Source: Anaeromyxobacter sp. Fw109-5 (GTDB lineage Bacteria; Myxococcota; Myxococcia; Myxococcales; Anaeromyxobacteraceae). Taken from it: a DNA stretch of 64,000 nt. The DNA lies in assembly GCF_000017505.1 (NCBI RefSeq), contig NC_009675.1, forward strand, positions 1,736,001 through 1,800,000. Reading direction: 5' to 3'. The notes beneath the pieces are model-generated. The model was not told the DNA's origin. It saw only the letters and a list, made by a program, of their open reading frames with translations, and did no database searches. Position numbers and translations under genes: made by a program. Numbering within the stretch: position 1 is the first letter of the stretch; each line of letters begins with the position of its first letter. Below are positions 40,474-48,612 of the stretch, piece by piece.

Positions 40474-41232
40474 ATGTTCCCCTACCGCGACGAGAACCAG
40501 ACGCAGCGCCGGTCCTACGTCACCCTCGCCTTCATCGCCCTGAACGTCCTCGCGTGGGTGCTCGTGCAGGGCGCGGGCTCGGACCTCCCGCTCATGCAGT
40601 CCGTGTGCGACCTCGGGCTCATCCCCGGCGAGCTCACCGGCGCCCTTCCGCCCGGGACGGCCTTCCCGATGGGGGAGGGGATCGCGTGCCTGACGGACCC
40701 GGGGACGCAGGCCTCGCACCTCCTCACCTCCATGTTCCTGCACGGCTCCTGGATGCACCTGCTCGGGAACATGTGGTTCCTCTGGATCTTCGGGGACAAC
40801 GTCGAGGACTCGATGACGCGGCCGCGCTTCCTGGCGTTCTACGTCCTCTGCGGGCTGGCGGCGGCGTTCGCGCAGGTGGTCACGAGCCCGGCCTCGGGCG
40901 TCCCGATGGTGGGCGCCTCGGGCGCGATCAGCGGCGTGATGGGCGCCTACCTCGTGCTGTACCCGCGCGTCCGGGTGTTCGCCCTCGTGCCGATCGGCTT
41001 CTTCCTCACGTCCATCGCGTTGCCCGCGTGGATGATGCTCGTGTACTGGGCCGGGCTCCAGCTCCTGAGCGGCGTCGCGTCGATGGGGCAGAGCGGCGGC
41101 GGCGTCGCCTTCTGGGCGCACGTCGGGGGCTTCGCCGCGGGCGTGGTCCTCGTGAAGCTCTTCGCGCGCGGCGATCACGTCCGCGAGCACCGCACCCACC
41201 ATTGGCGCCCGAGGCGCGTGCGCGGGTGGTGA
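40474..41232 (+). CDS. Rhomboid family intramembrane serine protease
   Basis: A 252-residue membrane protein with six to seven helices. It has the rhomboid marks HGSWMHLLGNMWFLWIFGDNVED (WR-loop and Asn), the active serine in GASGAISGVMGAYL, and the second catalytic residue His in FWAHVGGFAAGV. The cytosolic head and the loop with CDLGLIPGEL are typical of prokaryotic rhomboids. Substrates are unknown. Basic residues at the end (HHWRPRRVRGW) place the C-terminus inside. Confidence 0.92.
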   Translation: MFPYRDENQTQRRSYVTLAFIALNVLAWVLVQGAGSDLPLMQSVCDLGLIPGELTGALPPGTAFPMGEGIACLTDPGTQASHLLTSMFLHGSWMHLLGNMWFLWIFGDNVEDSMTRPRFLAFYVLCGLAAAFAQVVTSPASGVPMVGASGAISGVMGAYLVLYPRVRVFALVPIGFFLTSIALPAWMMLVYWAGLQLLSGVASMGQSGGGVAFWAHVGGFAAGVVLVKLFARGDHVREHRTHHWRPRRVRGW

Positions 41233-41240
41233 TCGGTGCG

Positions 41241-41671
41241 TCAGCTCGGCTGCTGGGCCCCGCCCGCGAGCGCCCGGACGTTCTCCGGCGCGAAGAACGC
41301 CGCCCACCCGGCCCGTAGGGCTTGCGGAAGAAGTTCGGGACGCACGCGCCGGCGAACCGCGACTCGCGCCTGGCGCGCCGACGCGGTCCGCGAGCTCGGG
41401 CGCGAGCTCGAGCTCCGCAGGTACGGGCGCGCTCGACCGCGGCGGCGCCGGTTCGCGAGCGGCCGCGGATCGCGGCGACCCGACCGTCCTGGACGAGGAG
41501 CTCGTCCACCGTGAAGCCTTCCCGCAGCTCCGCGCCCGCCTCTGCCGCGGCGTCCACGAGCAGCTTGTCGAGCACGGTGCGCGGCGGGCAGTAGGCGACC
41601 GGCGAGTCCTCGGTGCCGGGCGTGCCGGCGATCGTCCATCGCCGCGCTCCTTCCCGGTTCGCGGCACCCAT
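41241..41671 (-). pseudogene. FAD-dependent oxidoreductase/monooxygenase remnant
   Basis: A minus-strand piece reads TPGTEDSPVAYCPPRTVLDKLLVDAAAEAGAELREGFTVDELLVQDGRVAAIRGR, close to the middle of PHBH/geranylgeranyl-reductase-type flavoproteins. It then changes frame, and the end reads WAAFFAPENVRALAGG, near a usual C-terminal stretch. The FAD-binding head and most of the C-terminal half are missing, so two deletions and a frameshift have destroyed it. Confidence 0.65.
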
Positions 41672-41841
41672 CGTCGCGGGCCGGGAGAGGTGCAACGCGA
41701 CCGCGCTCGTCCGGTTGGGGTCGGCCGTTGGGCCGGGGAGGCGGCCGGGTCGGACGCGGGGCGGCGCGCCGCCGTGCGACGGGCGCCGCCCAGCGTTACC
41801 CGGTCCTGGGCGGAGCTTCGCGCTCCGCGGAGGGTTCGCAC

Positions 41842-42948
41842 ATGGCGCCTTCGCCGTTTCGCAGGCTCACCGCGCGATGCGCCGTTCCGCTCGGGATCTT
41901 CCTCCTCGTGCTCGTGGCGGGCTGCCGGACCGCGCGCGGACCGGGAGGCGACGCGGCGCTCGACGGCGCGGGGGAGCAGGGCGCAGACGCCGCGGCGCCC
42001 GCCGCGGCGGCCGCGACTCCGGCCGGCGCGATCGACCCCGAGGCGGGCGCCTTTCAGTACCCGTACCCGGTCTCCTACTTCCCGCTCATCTCGCAGCGGC
42101 AGCAGCTGCGCATGGCGTACATCGACGCCATGCCCGCGGCGCCGAACGGCCGGACGGTGATGCTCCTGCACGGAAAGAACTTTCACGCCGGCACCTGGGC
42201 GACCACGATCGCGTCGCTCAACCGCGCCGGGTTCCGGGTGATCGCCCCCGACCAGATCGGCTTCGGGAAGTCGAGCAAGCCCGAGCGGTACCAGTTCAGC
42301 TTCACGCAGCTCGCCGCGAACACGCGGGCGCTGCTCGTGTCGCTGGGGATCTCGCGCTCCGCGGTCGTGGGGCACTCCATGGGCGGGATGCTCGCAGCGC
42401 GCTACGCGCTCGACTACCCGGAGGCGACCGAGCGGCTCGTGCTCGTGAACCCCATCGGCCTCGAGGACTACGCCGCGCTCATCCCTCCCCGCACCGTGGA
42501 CGACTGGTACGCCCAGGAGCTGAAGCAGAACCCGGAGCAGGTCCGCGAGTACCAGCGGAAGGCCTACTACGACGGTGCGTGGAAGCCCGAGTACGAGGAG
42601 CACACCAGGCTCCTCGCCGGCTGGACGCTTCACCCGGAGTGGCCGCGCATGGCGTGGATCTCCGCCCTCACGTACGACATGGTGTTCACCCAGCCGATCG
42701 TGCCGCACCTCGGCCGCGTGCGCGTGCCCACGCTGCTCGTCATCGGGCTGCGGGATCGCAGCGCGCCGGGACGGCCGCTCGCCGCTCCCGAGGTGCAGAA
42801 GACCATGGGCGACTACACGCGGCTCGGGAAGGACACGCAGCGGCGCATCCCGGGCGCGGCGCTCGTCGAGCTCCCGGGGGTCGGTCACGTCCCGCAGGTC
42901 GAGGCGTTCCCCGCGTTCGAGAAGGCGCTGCTGGAGTTCCTCCGCTGA
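41842..42948 (+). CDS. Lipoprotein alpha/beta hydrolase
   Basis: A 368-residue protein starting at ATG 41842 with a lipobox signal (LVLVAGCRTARG), so it is a membrane-anchored lipoprotein. After an Ala-rich linker the alpha/beta fold begins: TVMLLHGKNFHAGTWATTI, PDQIGFGKSSKP, the nucleophile elbow VVGHSMGGMLAARYAL with the catalytic serine, an acid near LLVIGLRDRSAPG, and a histidine in PGVGHVPQVE. The family is close to epoxide-hydrolase/haloalkane-type hydrolases. No substrate is named. Confidence 0.87.
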   Translation: MAPSPFRRLTARCAVPLGIFLLVLVAGCRTARGPGGDAALDGAGEQGADAAAPAAAAATPAGAIDPEAGAFQYPYPVSYFPLISQRQQLRMAYIDAMPAAPNGRTVMLLHGKNFHAGTWATTIASLNRAGFRVIAPDQIGFGKSSKPERYQFSFTQLAANTRALLVSLGISRSAVVGHSMGGMLAARYALDYPEATERLVLVNPIGLEDYAALIPPRTVDDWYAQELKQNPEQVREYQRKAYYDGAWKPEYEEHTRLLAGWTLHPEWPRMAWISALTYDMVFTQPIVPHLGRVRVPTLLVIGLRDRSAPGRPLAAPEVQKTMGDYTRLGKDTQRRIPGAALVELPGVGHVPQVEAFPAFEKALLEFLR

Positions 42949-43099
42949 GCGCAGCCGTGCCGCCGTGCGTGGCGGTGCGACACACGGCCACGCCCCGCGA
43001 CGCCGACGCAGGCCTTCCCCTGCAGCGCCCCTCGCTCCTAGACTGCGCCCTGTCCGGCCGCGGGCACGTGAAGCCCGGTCGCGAGAGGAGGTGAAGCGC

Positions 43100-43138
43100 G
43101 TGTTCCGCATCGAGCGCCGCGTCCCGCTGGACCGCTGA
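43100..43138 (+). CDS. 12-codon mini reading frame with ideal ribosome site
   Basis: GTG-TTC-CGC ... to TGA, encoding FRIERRVPLDR after the initiator. The bases AGGAGGTGA (43087-43095), fully complementary to the 16S anti-Shine-Dalgarno, lie five bases upstream of the start. An 8-bp near-perfect hairpin follows at 43151-43168 (CGGGGCGA/TCGCCCCG). It may be a leader peptide or the vestige of a lost gene. Its role for the YedF-like gene 200 bases downstream is only a guess. Confidence 0.4.
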   Translation: MFRIERRVPLDR

Positions 43139-43346
43139 CGCCGTGAGGCCCGGGGCGAGTTCGCCCCGACGTCCGACGCGCCATGCGGTGCGATGGGTCC
43201 CGGCCCGGCGGAGGAGCGCGCTTCGCCTCGTGCACGCCGGCCCGCCTGATCCGTCTCCGCGTGACGCCCAATCGACCTCCGCGCGAGAAGCGCGCGGCGG
43301 TCCTCCGTCGCCATTCCCTCGCGCGGCTGCGCGCCGCGGAGACGTC

Positions 43347-43700
43347 ATGGACCATACGAAGCAGGGCGGGACCGTGGTGATCGTGAGCTCGGAGCAGATG
43401 GGCGGGGGCGACGACGGGCTGGGCGCGAAGCTCCTCGGGAGCTTCCTCCGCACGCTCGTCACGGTCGAGCCCAAGCCGGACGCGATCGTGTTCTACAACG
43501 CGGCGGTGAGGCTCCTCGGGCCCGGCTCGACGAGCCTGGAGGCCCTGAGGCAGCTCGACGACGCCGGCGTGGACCTCCTCGCCTGCGTCACCTGCCTCGA
43601 GTTCTTCGAGCTCACCGAGAAGCTCCAGGTCGGGCACGTGAGCAACATGCGAGAGATCGTACGGCGCTCGCTCGACGCGGCGAAGGTGGTCACCGTCTGA
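43347..43700 (+). CDS. YedF-like DsrE family protein
   Basis: A 117-residue protein: TVVIVSSEQMGGGDDGLGAKLLGSFLRTLVTVEPKPDAIVFYNAAVRLLGPGSTSLEALRQLDDAGVDLLACVTCLEFFELTEKLQVGHVSNMREIV. This matches the C-terminal DsrE-like half of selenium-metabolism protein YedF, including the CVTCLEFF motif with its active Cys. The TusA-like N-terminal domain of full-length YedF is absent and does not precede it in frame. A sulfur- or selenium-relay role is likely. The flanking ~400 bases (42949-43346) hold only the mini frame above. Confidence 0.8.
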   Translation: MDHTKQGGTVVIVSSEQMGGGDDGLGAKLLGSFLRTLVTVEPKPDAIVFYNAAVRLLGPGSTSLEALRQLDDAGVDLLACVTCLEFFELTEKLQVGHVSNMREIVRRSLDAAKVVTV

Positions 43701-43727
43701 ACGCCCGGGGGCGGCGGCACGAGCCGC

Positions 43728-44165
43728 TCAGGGGAGCCGCCCGCGCACCCAGTCGACGATGTCCTGCGTCCCCATCGCCCCGGCCTGGCGGGCGATCTCG
43801 CGACCCCCTTGGAAGAGCGCGAGCGTGGGGATGCTCTGGATGCCGTGCCGCGCGGCGAGACCCTGCTCGACGTCGGTGTTCACCTTCACGAGGCGCACGC
43901 GCGGCTCGAGCAGGCCGGCGGCCTGGACGAAGTGCGGCGCCATCACCTTGCACGGGCCGCACCACGGCGCCCAGAAGTCCACCAGCACCGGGATGTCGTT
44001 CCGGCCGACGTGCCGCTCGAACGCCGCCTGCGCGAGCTCCACCGGCTGCGCGGTGAAGAGGGGGCGGTGGCACTGGCCGCAGCTCGGCGCCTCCACCAGG
44101 CGCGCGCCCGGCACGCGGTTGGTGGCCTCGCAGTGGGGACAGACGACGTGGAGCGCGTCCGGCAT
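43728..44165 (-). CDS. trxC: Thioredoxin 2-type protein with zinc ribbon
   Basis: A 145-residue thioredoxin with an N-terminal zinc ribbon (VVCPHCEATN ... PSCGQCHRP) followed by the thioredoxin fold, with active site FWAPWCGPCKVMAP near residue 70 and cis-Pro in SIPTLALF. This is the TrxC (Trx2) layout, often used under oxidative stress. It is nine bases after the SDR gene on the same strand, so probably in one operon. Confidence 0.9.
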   Translation of the reverse strand: MPDALHVVCPHCEATNRVPGARLVEAPSCGQCHRPLFTAQPVELAQAAFERHVGRNDIPVLVDFWAPWCGPCKVMAPHFVQAAGLLEPRVRLVKVNTDVEQGLAARHGIQSIPTLALFQGGREIARQAGAMGTQDIVDWVRGRLP

Positions 44166-44174
44166 GGCCGATCC

Positions 44175-45224
44175 TCAGCGGGCCGTCGCGCTGCCGGTCG
44201 CGGCGGGCTGCGCGCGCTGCGAGGACCCGGCGCCCGCGGCCGGCCGGGACGCACAGAGCGCCTCGCTCACCTCCCAGAGCCGCTTCGCGAGCGCCGCGTC
44301 GTACGACGCCGGCGTGGAGCGGACCTCGCGGTCCTGGTCGAAGTAGCGGGCCGTGACGCCCTCCAGCTCGGGCGCGCTCGCGAGGCGCACGATGTTGCGA
44401 GCTCCCTCCTCCGGGGTCAGGAGCGACCGCTTGAGGAGATTCCGCATCCGTACGCGGAGCCAGCCCTGGAAGAAGCCGTTCTCGTCGCCCAGGTTGGTCG
44501 CGACGATGCCCGGGTGCACGGCGTTGACGGTCACGCGCGTCCCCTCGAGCCGCCGCGAGAGCTCGTAGGTGAACATCACGACCGCGAGCTTCGAGCGGGC
44601 GTAGGCGTCCATCAGCTCGTAGTGTCGCTCCCCCTGCAGGTTGTCGAGCTCGATCTTCCCGAGGGCGTGGGCGTCGGAGGCGACGTTCACCACCCGCGCG
44701 GCGGGGCTCGCGCGCAGGCGGTCGAGCAACAGGTTGGTGAGGAGGAAGTGTGACAGGTAGTTGACCGCGAACGTCTTCTCCAGCCCGTCCTCCGTCACGC
44801 TCCGCTGCTCCAGGCGCGTACCGGCGTTGTTCACCAGCACGTCGAGCCGCTCGAACCGGCTCGCGACCTCGGCCGCCATCCTGCGGACCTGAGCGAGGGA
44901 TCCCAGATCGGCCACGGCGGTCTCGACGCGCGCGCCGGTCTCGCGCCTGATCGCCTCGGCCTGCGAGGCGCAGCTCTCCGCGCTGCGCCCGGAGACGACG
45001 ACCGTCGCCCCGAGCCGCGCCAGCTCGAGGGCGGTGACCGCGCCCATGCCGGAGGTGGCGCCGGTGACGAGGCAGCACTTGCCGGCGAGCTCCCGAGATC
45101 GCGTCGACACGCCTGCCTCCCGGTCCCTTCCGCCCGGCTCCGCGCGGCAGGCGACGCCCGCGACGGCGGCCGCGGCCGCCATCTCGAGGAACGACCGCCG
45201 TCCCATCTCGCTCGGGCCATCCAT
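44175..45224 (-). CDS. Short-chain dehydrogenase/reductase with Tat-like signal
   Basis: A 349-residue SDR with a signal-like head (GRRSFLEMAAAAAVAGVACRAE, twin Arg). The fold has TGATSGMGAVTALELARLG (NAD(P) binding), LVNNAGTRLEQ, the catalytic Ser (VNVASDAHA) and YARSK (Tyr-Lys). It resembles retinol-dehydrogenase/WW-domain-oxidoreductase-like SDRs (NLQGERHYELMDAYARSKLAVVMFTYELSRRL). Start could be ATG 45224 or the next ATG at 45206, before the twin Arg. A GTATCC lies near the first ATG, as discussed in the findings. Probable operon with trxC. Confidence 0.85.
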   Translation of the reverse strand: MDGPSEMGRRSFLEMAAAAAVAGVACRAEPGGRDREAGVSTRSRELAGKCCLVTGATSGMGAVTALELARLGATVVVSGRSAESCASQAEAIRRETGARVETAVADLGSLAQVRRMAAEVASRFERLDVLVNNAGTRLEQRSVTEDGLEKTFAVNYLSHFLLTNLLLDRLRASPAARVVNVASDAHALGKIELDNLQGERHYELMDAYARSKLAVVMFTYELSRRLEGTRVTVNAVHPGIVATNLGDENGFFQGWLRVRMRNLLKRSLLTPEEGARNIVRLASAPELEGVTARYFDQDREVRSTPASYDAALAKRLWEVSEALCASRPAAGAGSSQRAQPAATGSATAR

Positions 45225-45301
45225 CGGGCAACCGACTAGTTGGATACTTCGGCGAACGATTTCCAAGACCCCGAGGGGACGTACCGCCAGGGCGCGGGAC
45301 G

Positions 45302-46231
45302 TCACCGCCGCGCCGGCGGCAGCCGCCCGCCCCGGGCGAGCGCCGGTGCGAGCAGATCGCCCTCCCGCCGCAGCCGCGCGAGCACCTCCGCGGGCCCGAA
45401 GCGGAGCGACCCGTCGTCACCACGATCCGCGGCCGTGGCCACCTCGTCCCACCGCACGGGGGTCGCCACGAGCGGCACTGACGCCGCCCTCAGCGAGTAG
45501 GGCGCGATGAGCGAGCGGTTGCCGCCGTTCTGGCGCCAGTCCACGAGGACCTTGCCGGCCCGCCCCGCCAGCGGGAGCCGATCGGTCACGCCGCCGGGAT
45601 CCTCGCGCGCCAGCTCGCGGGCCAGGGCACGGACGAACGCCTTCGTGGCGTCGAAGCCGTCCGCGCCGTCGAGCGGCACGTACAGGTGCAGCCCGGCGCC
45701 GCCCGAGGTCTTCGGGAAGCTCGCGAGCCCGTCCGCGTGGAGGCGCTCCCGCAGGCGCAGCGCCAGCCGGGCGCACTCGCGGAGCCCCGCCGGCGGGCGC
45801 GCGTCGAGATCGAGGACGAGCGCGCGGGCGGTGGCGGGGGCGTCCAGCGTCGCGAGGAGCGGGTGGAGCTCGATCGCGGCGGCGTTTGCGGCCCAGGCCA
45901 GGGCGGCGGCGTCGTCCAGCAAGCAGTAGCGGAGCGTCTGGCCCCGCGCGCCTCGAACCTCTGCGACGGCGAGCCACCCCGGTCGTCCCGCGGGGCAGTT
46001 CGTCTGGTACCACCCCGGCGCGTCGACCCCGTCCGGGAACCGGGCGAGCGTGACGGGGCGGCCCGCCAGGTGCGGGAGGATCGCCGCCGCGATCCCGAGG
46101 GAGTACTCGACGAGATCGCGCTTGGTGAAGCCGGTGGCGGGGAACAGAAGCTTCTCGGGGTTCGAGAGGAGCACCGTGCGTCCACCCACCTCGAGCGCGC
46201 GGCGGCCCGCGCCGTGGCGAGGGTCCGTCAT
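45302..46231 (-). CDS. LigD-type DNA polymerase domain protein
   Basis: A 309-residue primase-polymerase of the bacterial NHEJ family. Motifs: LSNPEKLLFPATGFTKRDLVEYSLGIA at the head, the metal-binding pair in LVLDLDARPP, the substrate/His motif SFPKTSGGAGLHLYVPLDG, and RAGKVLVDWRQNGGNRSLIAPYSLR. It fills gaps and adds nucleotides at DNA breaks. The ATG overlaps the stop of the DNA ligase gene (ATGA). In LigD these are one polypeptide; here they are two genes in tight operon. A Ku gene is not in the window. Confidence 0.9.
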   Translation of the reverse strand: MTDPRHGAGRRALEVGGRTVLLSNPEKLLFPATGFTKRDLVEYSLGIAAAILPHLAGRPVTLARFPDGVDAPGWYQTNCPAGRPGWLAVAEVRGARGQTLRYCLLDDAAALAWAANAAAIELHPLLATLDAPATARALVLDLDARPPAGLRECARLALRLRERLHADGLASFPKTSGGAGLHLYVPLDGADGFDATKAFVRALARELAREDPGGVTDRLPLAGRAGKVLVDWRQNGGNRSLIAPYSLRAASVPLVATPVRWDEVATAADRGDDGSLRFGPAEVLARLRREGDLLAPALARGGRLPPARR

Positions 46232-47292
46232 CGCGCGCCGAACGCCTCCGGCGGCTCCGGCGCGTCGCCGGCGAGCTGGTCCAGCGTGCACGAGCGCGCC
46301 TCGCGATCCGGCCGCCAGCGGACGAGGCGCGCGGGGTGGCGGAAGCGCAGCGCGTCCAGGCGATCGTAGGCGACCTCCGCCACGCGCTCGGGCGAGAGCG
46401 GGGTCCAGTCCAGCGCCATCTCGCGCGGATCCCAGCGGCCGGCGGCGCCGGCGAGCCGGCCCGTCGGGCCGCTCGCGAGGTTGAAGCCGCGCTCCCAGGG
46501 ATGTCCGGCGAGCGGCGCCTGGAGCGGCCCCAGCGACGCGAAGAGCGCGCGGCGCTCCCGCTCGGGGAAGCTCGAGACGACGCCCACGTGGTGGAGCGCC
46601 CCGGTGTGGTCCCAAAGACCGAGGAGGAGGGAGGCGACGACCGGTTCCCCCGCGAAGGTGCGCAGGCCCGCGACCACGCAGTCGGCCGTGAGCTCCCGCT
46701 TCACCTTCAGCATGGAGCGCCGCCCGGCCTGGTAGGGCAGCCCGAGTGGCTTCGCGACGACGCCGTCGATCCCGGCGCCCCCAAGCCGCTCCAGCCACGC
46801 CCGCGCGACCGAGGGATCGAACGTCGCAGGCGTCAGCCGGAGCGGAGAGCGCGCCCCGGCGAGGAGGGCCTCGAGCCGTGCCCGCCGCTCGCGGAACGGG
46901 CGCGGCCGAAGGTCCTCGTCGCCATCGGCGAGCAGGTCGAACGCGACGTAGACCGCCGGGGTCTCCCGGCTGAGCCGCGCCACGCGCGAGGCGGAGGGGT
47001 GCAAGCGGGCGAGGAGCGCGGGGAAGTCGAACCCGCGCGCGCTCGCGACCACGATCTCGCCGTCCAGCACGGCCGAGCGCGGCAGGGCGCGGAGCGCCTC
47101 CACCAGCTCCGGGAAGTAGCGCGCGAGCGGCCGCTGGTTCCGGCTGCGCAGGTCGACCTCGCCCGCCGGCGCCGCGAAGGCGAGGCAGCGGAACCCGTCC
47201 CACTTCGGCTCGTACGAGAGGTCACCCTCCGGCAGCTCGCGCACCGGGCGGGCGAGCATGGGCGGGATCGGTGGCACCACGGGAGGGGCCAT
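46228..47292 (-). CDS. ATP-dependent DNA ligase (LigC/LigD-type)
   Basis: A 354-residue ATP-dependent ligase. It starts at ATG 47292 and has the nucleotidyl-transfer motif YEPKWDGFRCLAF (catalytic Lys in KWDG), the RSRNQRPLARYFPELV segment, EIVVAS, VAFDLLA, and the DGVVAKPLGLPYQAGRRSMLKVKRE motif IV/V. The OB-fold C-terminal part (TADCVVAGLRTFAG...LLLGLWDHTGALHHVGVVSSF) completes it. It should seal breaks filled by the adjacent polymerase protein. LigC-like versus LigD ligase domain is not clear by eye. Confidence 0.9.
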   Translation of the reverse strand: MAPPVVPPIPPMLARPVRELPEGDLSYEPKWDGFRCLAFAAPAGEVDLRSRNQRPLARYFPELVEALRALPRSAVLDGEIVVASARGFDFPALLARLHPSASRVARLSRETPAVYVAFDLLADGDEDLRPRPFRERRARLEALLAGARSPLRLTPATFDPSVARAWLERLGGAGIDGVVAKPLGLPYQAGRRSMLKVKRELTADCVVAGLRTFAGEPVVASLLLGLWDHTGALHHVGVVSSFPERERRALFASLGPLQAPLAGHPWERGFNLASGPTGRLAGAAGRWDPREMALDWTPLSPERVAEVAYDRLDALRFRHPARLVRWRPDREARSCTLDQLAGDAPEPPEAFGAR

Positions 47293-47381
47293 TCCCCAAG
47301 GTGCGATCCGCGTCGCGTCACCGGCACGGGGATGGCGATCGGCGAGAGGGGCCCCAGGGCCGCGACCGCGCGTGGCCCCGC

Positions 47382-47407
47382 GTAACCGGGCGGCGGCCGG
47401 AGCGTCC
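47382..47407 (+). promoter_or_regulatory. Candidate SigF-type promoter before the FAD oxidoreductase
   Basis: GTAACC (47382-47387), 15 bases, then CGTCC (47403-47407), 31 bases before the ATG at 47434. The spacing equals that of the two sigF-linked promoters. The flanks differ, so this is weaker support. Confidence 0.45.
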
Positions 47408-47433
47408 GTTAATTGCGATCGTGGAGGGGACCG

Positions 47434-48603
47434 ATGCCGGAGTTCGAGTACGTCATCGTGGGCGCAGGCATGACGGGGCACGCCGCCGCGCAGGGGATCC
47501 GCTCGGTGGACGCCAGCGGCTCGATCGCGCTGCTCGGCGAGGAGCCGGTCGCCCCCTACGCGCGACCGCCGCTCTCGAAGGGCCTCTGGTCCGGTCAGGA
47601 GGAGAGCTCGATCTGGCTGCCCGAGGTCGAGGGCGTCTCGCTCCGCACCGGCGCCCGGGTCGTCGCGATCGACCGGGCCTCGCGCCGCGTGGCGCTCGAG
47701 GGCGGCGAGACCGTGGGGTACGAGCGGCTCCTGCTCGCGACCGGCGGCACGCCGCGGCGCCTGCCCTTCGGCGGCGAGGGAGTCGTCTACTACCGGACGG
47801 TCGCGGACTACCGGCGCGTGAGCGCGCTGCGGCCCGGCAAGCACGTGGCGGTCGTCGGGGGAGGCTTCATCGGCTCGGAGGTCGCGGCCTCCCTCGCCAC
47901 CGCCGGGTATCGCGTCACGCTGCTCTTCCCAGAGGAGGGGATCGGGGCGCGCCTCTTCCCCCGCGAGCTCGCGCTCCACCTGAACGGCTACTACGCCGAG
48001 CGCGAGGTCGACGTCCGGCCGGGTGAGAAGGTCACCGGGCTCGCGGAGCACGGCTCCGGCTTCGCGCTGCGGACCGATCGAGGCGAGCTCCGCGCCGATC
48101 TGGTGGTGGCGGGCCTGGGCATCGTCCCGAACGACCGTCTGGCCGCGGACGCGGGGCTCGCGGTGGACGACGGCGTCCTCGTGGACGAGGGGCTGCGCAC
48201 GTCCGACCCGGCGGTGTTCGCCGCCGGGGACGTCGCGCGGTTCTCGAGCCCGGCGCTCGGCCAGCGCCTCAGGGTCGAGCACGAGGACAACGCCAATCGC
48301 ATGGGGCGTGAGGCGGGCCGAGCGATGGCAGGCGCGGAGGTCGCGTACCGCCACCTCCCGTTCTTCTACTCGGACCTGTTCGACCTCGGGTACGAGGCGG
48401 TCGGGGTGCTCGATCCGCGCCTCGAGGTCGTCGCCGACTGGAAGGAGCCGTTCCGCAAGGGCGTCGTCTACTACCTCGCGGACGGCCGCGTGCGCGGCGT
48501 GCTGGCCTGGGGCGCCTTCGGCAGGATGGACGCAGCGAGGGCGCTCATTGCGGAGCCCGGGCCCTTCGAGGCGCAGGCGCTCCGCGGGAGGATCCCGGCG
48601 TGA
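47434..48603 (+). CDS. FAD/NAD(P)-dependent oxidoreductase (ferredoxin-reductase/AIF-like)
   Basis: A 389-residue flavoprotein. ATG 47434 (GGAGGGG upstream) opens YVIVGAGMTGHAAAQGIRSVD (FAD site), then PYARPPLSKGLW, VAVVGGGFIGSEVAASLATAGYRV (NAD(P) site), and VFAAGDVARF (second FAD motif). The C-terminal domain resembles AIF/ferredoxin reductases that pass electrons to small Fe-S proteins. A possible partner is the CopZ-like [2Fe-2S] protein at 19136, but that is speculation. A SigF-type promoter candidate precedes it. Confidence 0.85.
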   Translation: MPEFEYVIVGAGMTGHAAAQGIRSVDASGSIALLGEEPVAPYARPPLSKGLWSGQEESSIWLPEVEGVSLRTGARVVAIDRASRRVALEGGETVGYERLLLATGGTPRRLPFGGEGVVYYRTVADYRRVSALRPGKHVAVVGGGFIGSEVAASLATAGYRVTLLFPEEGIGARLFPRELALHLNGYYAEREVDVRPGEKVTGLAEHGSGFALRTDRGELRADLVVAGLGIVPNDRLAADAGLAVDDGVLVDEGLRTSDPAVFAAGDVARFSSPALGQRLRVEHEDNANRMGREAGRAMAGAEVAYRHLPFFYSDLFDLGYEAVGVLDPRLEVVADWKEPFRKGVVYYLADGRVRGVLAWGAFGRMDAARALIAEPGPFEAQALRGRIPA

Positions 48604-48612
48604 CCGCGCGGG

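Noticed and set aside
40306-43314. A 1002-codon minus-strand frame over rhomboid and hydrolase genes
   Set aside because: It covers three well-supported plus-strand genes and has no fold-like sequence of its own; an effect of codon bias.
43143-43346. In-frame upstream extension of the YedF-like gene as a lost TusA domain
   Set aside because: The extension lacks the CPxP motif and reads as Pro/Arg-rich noise.
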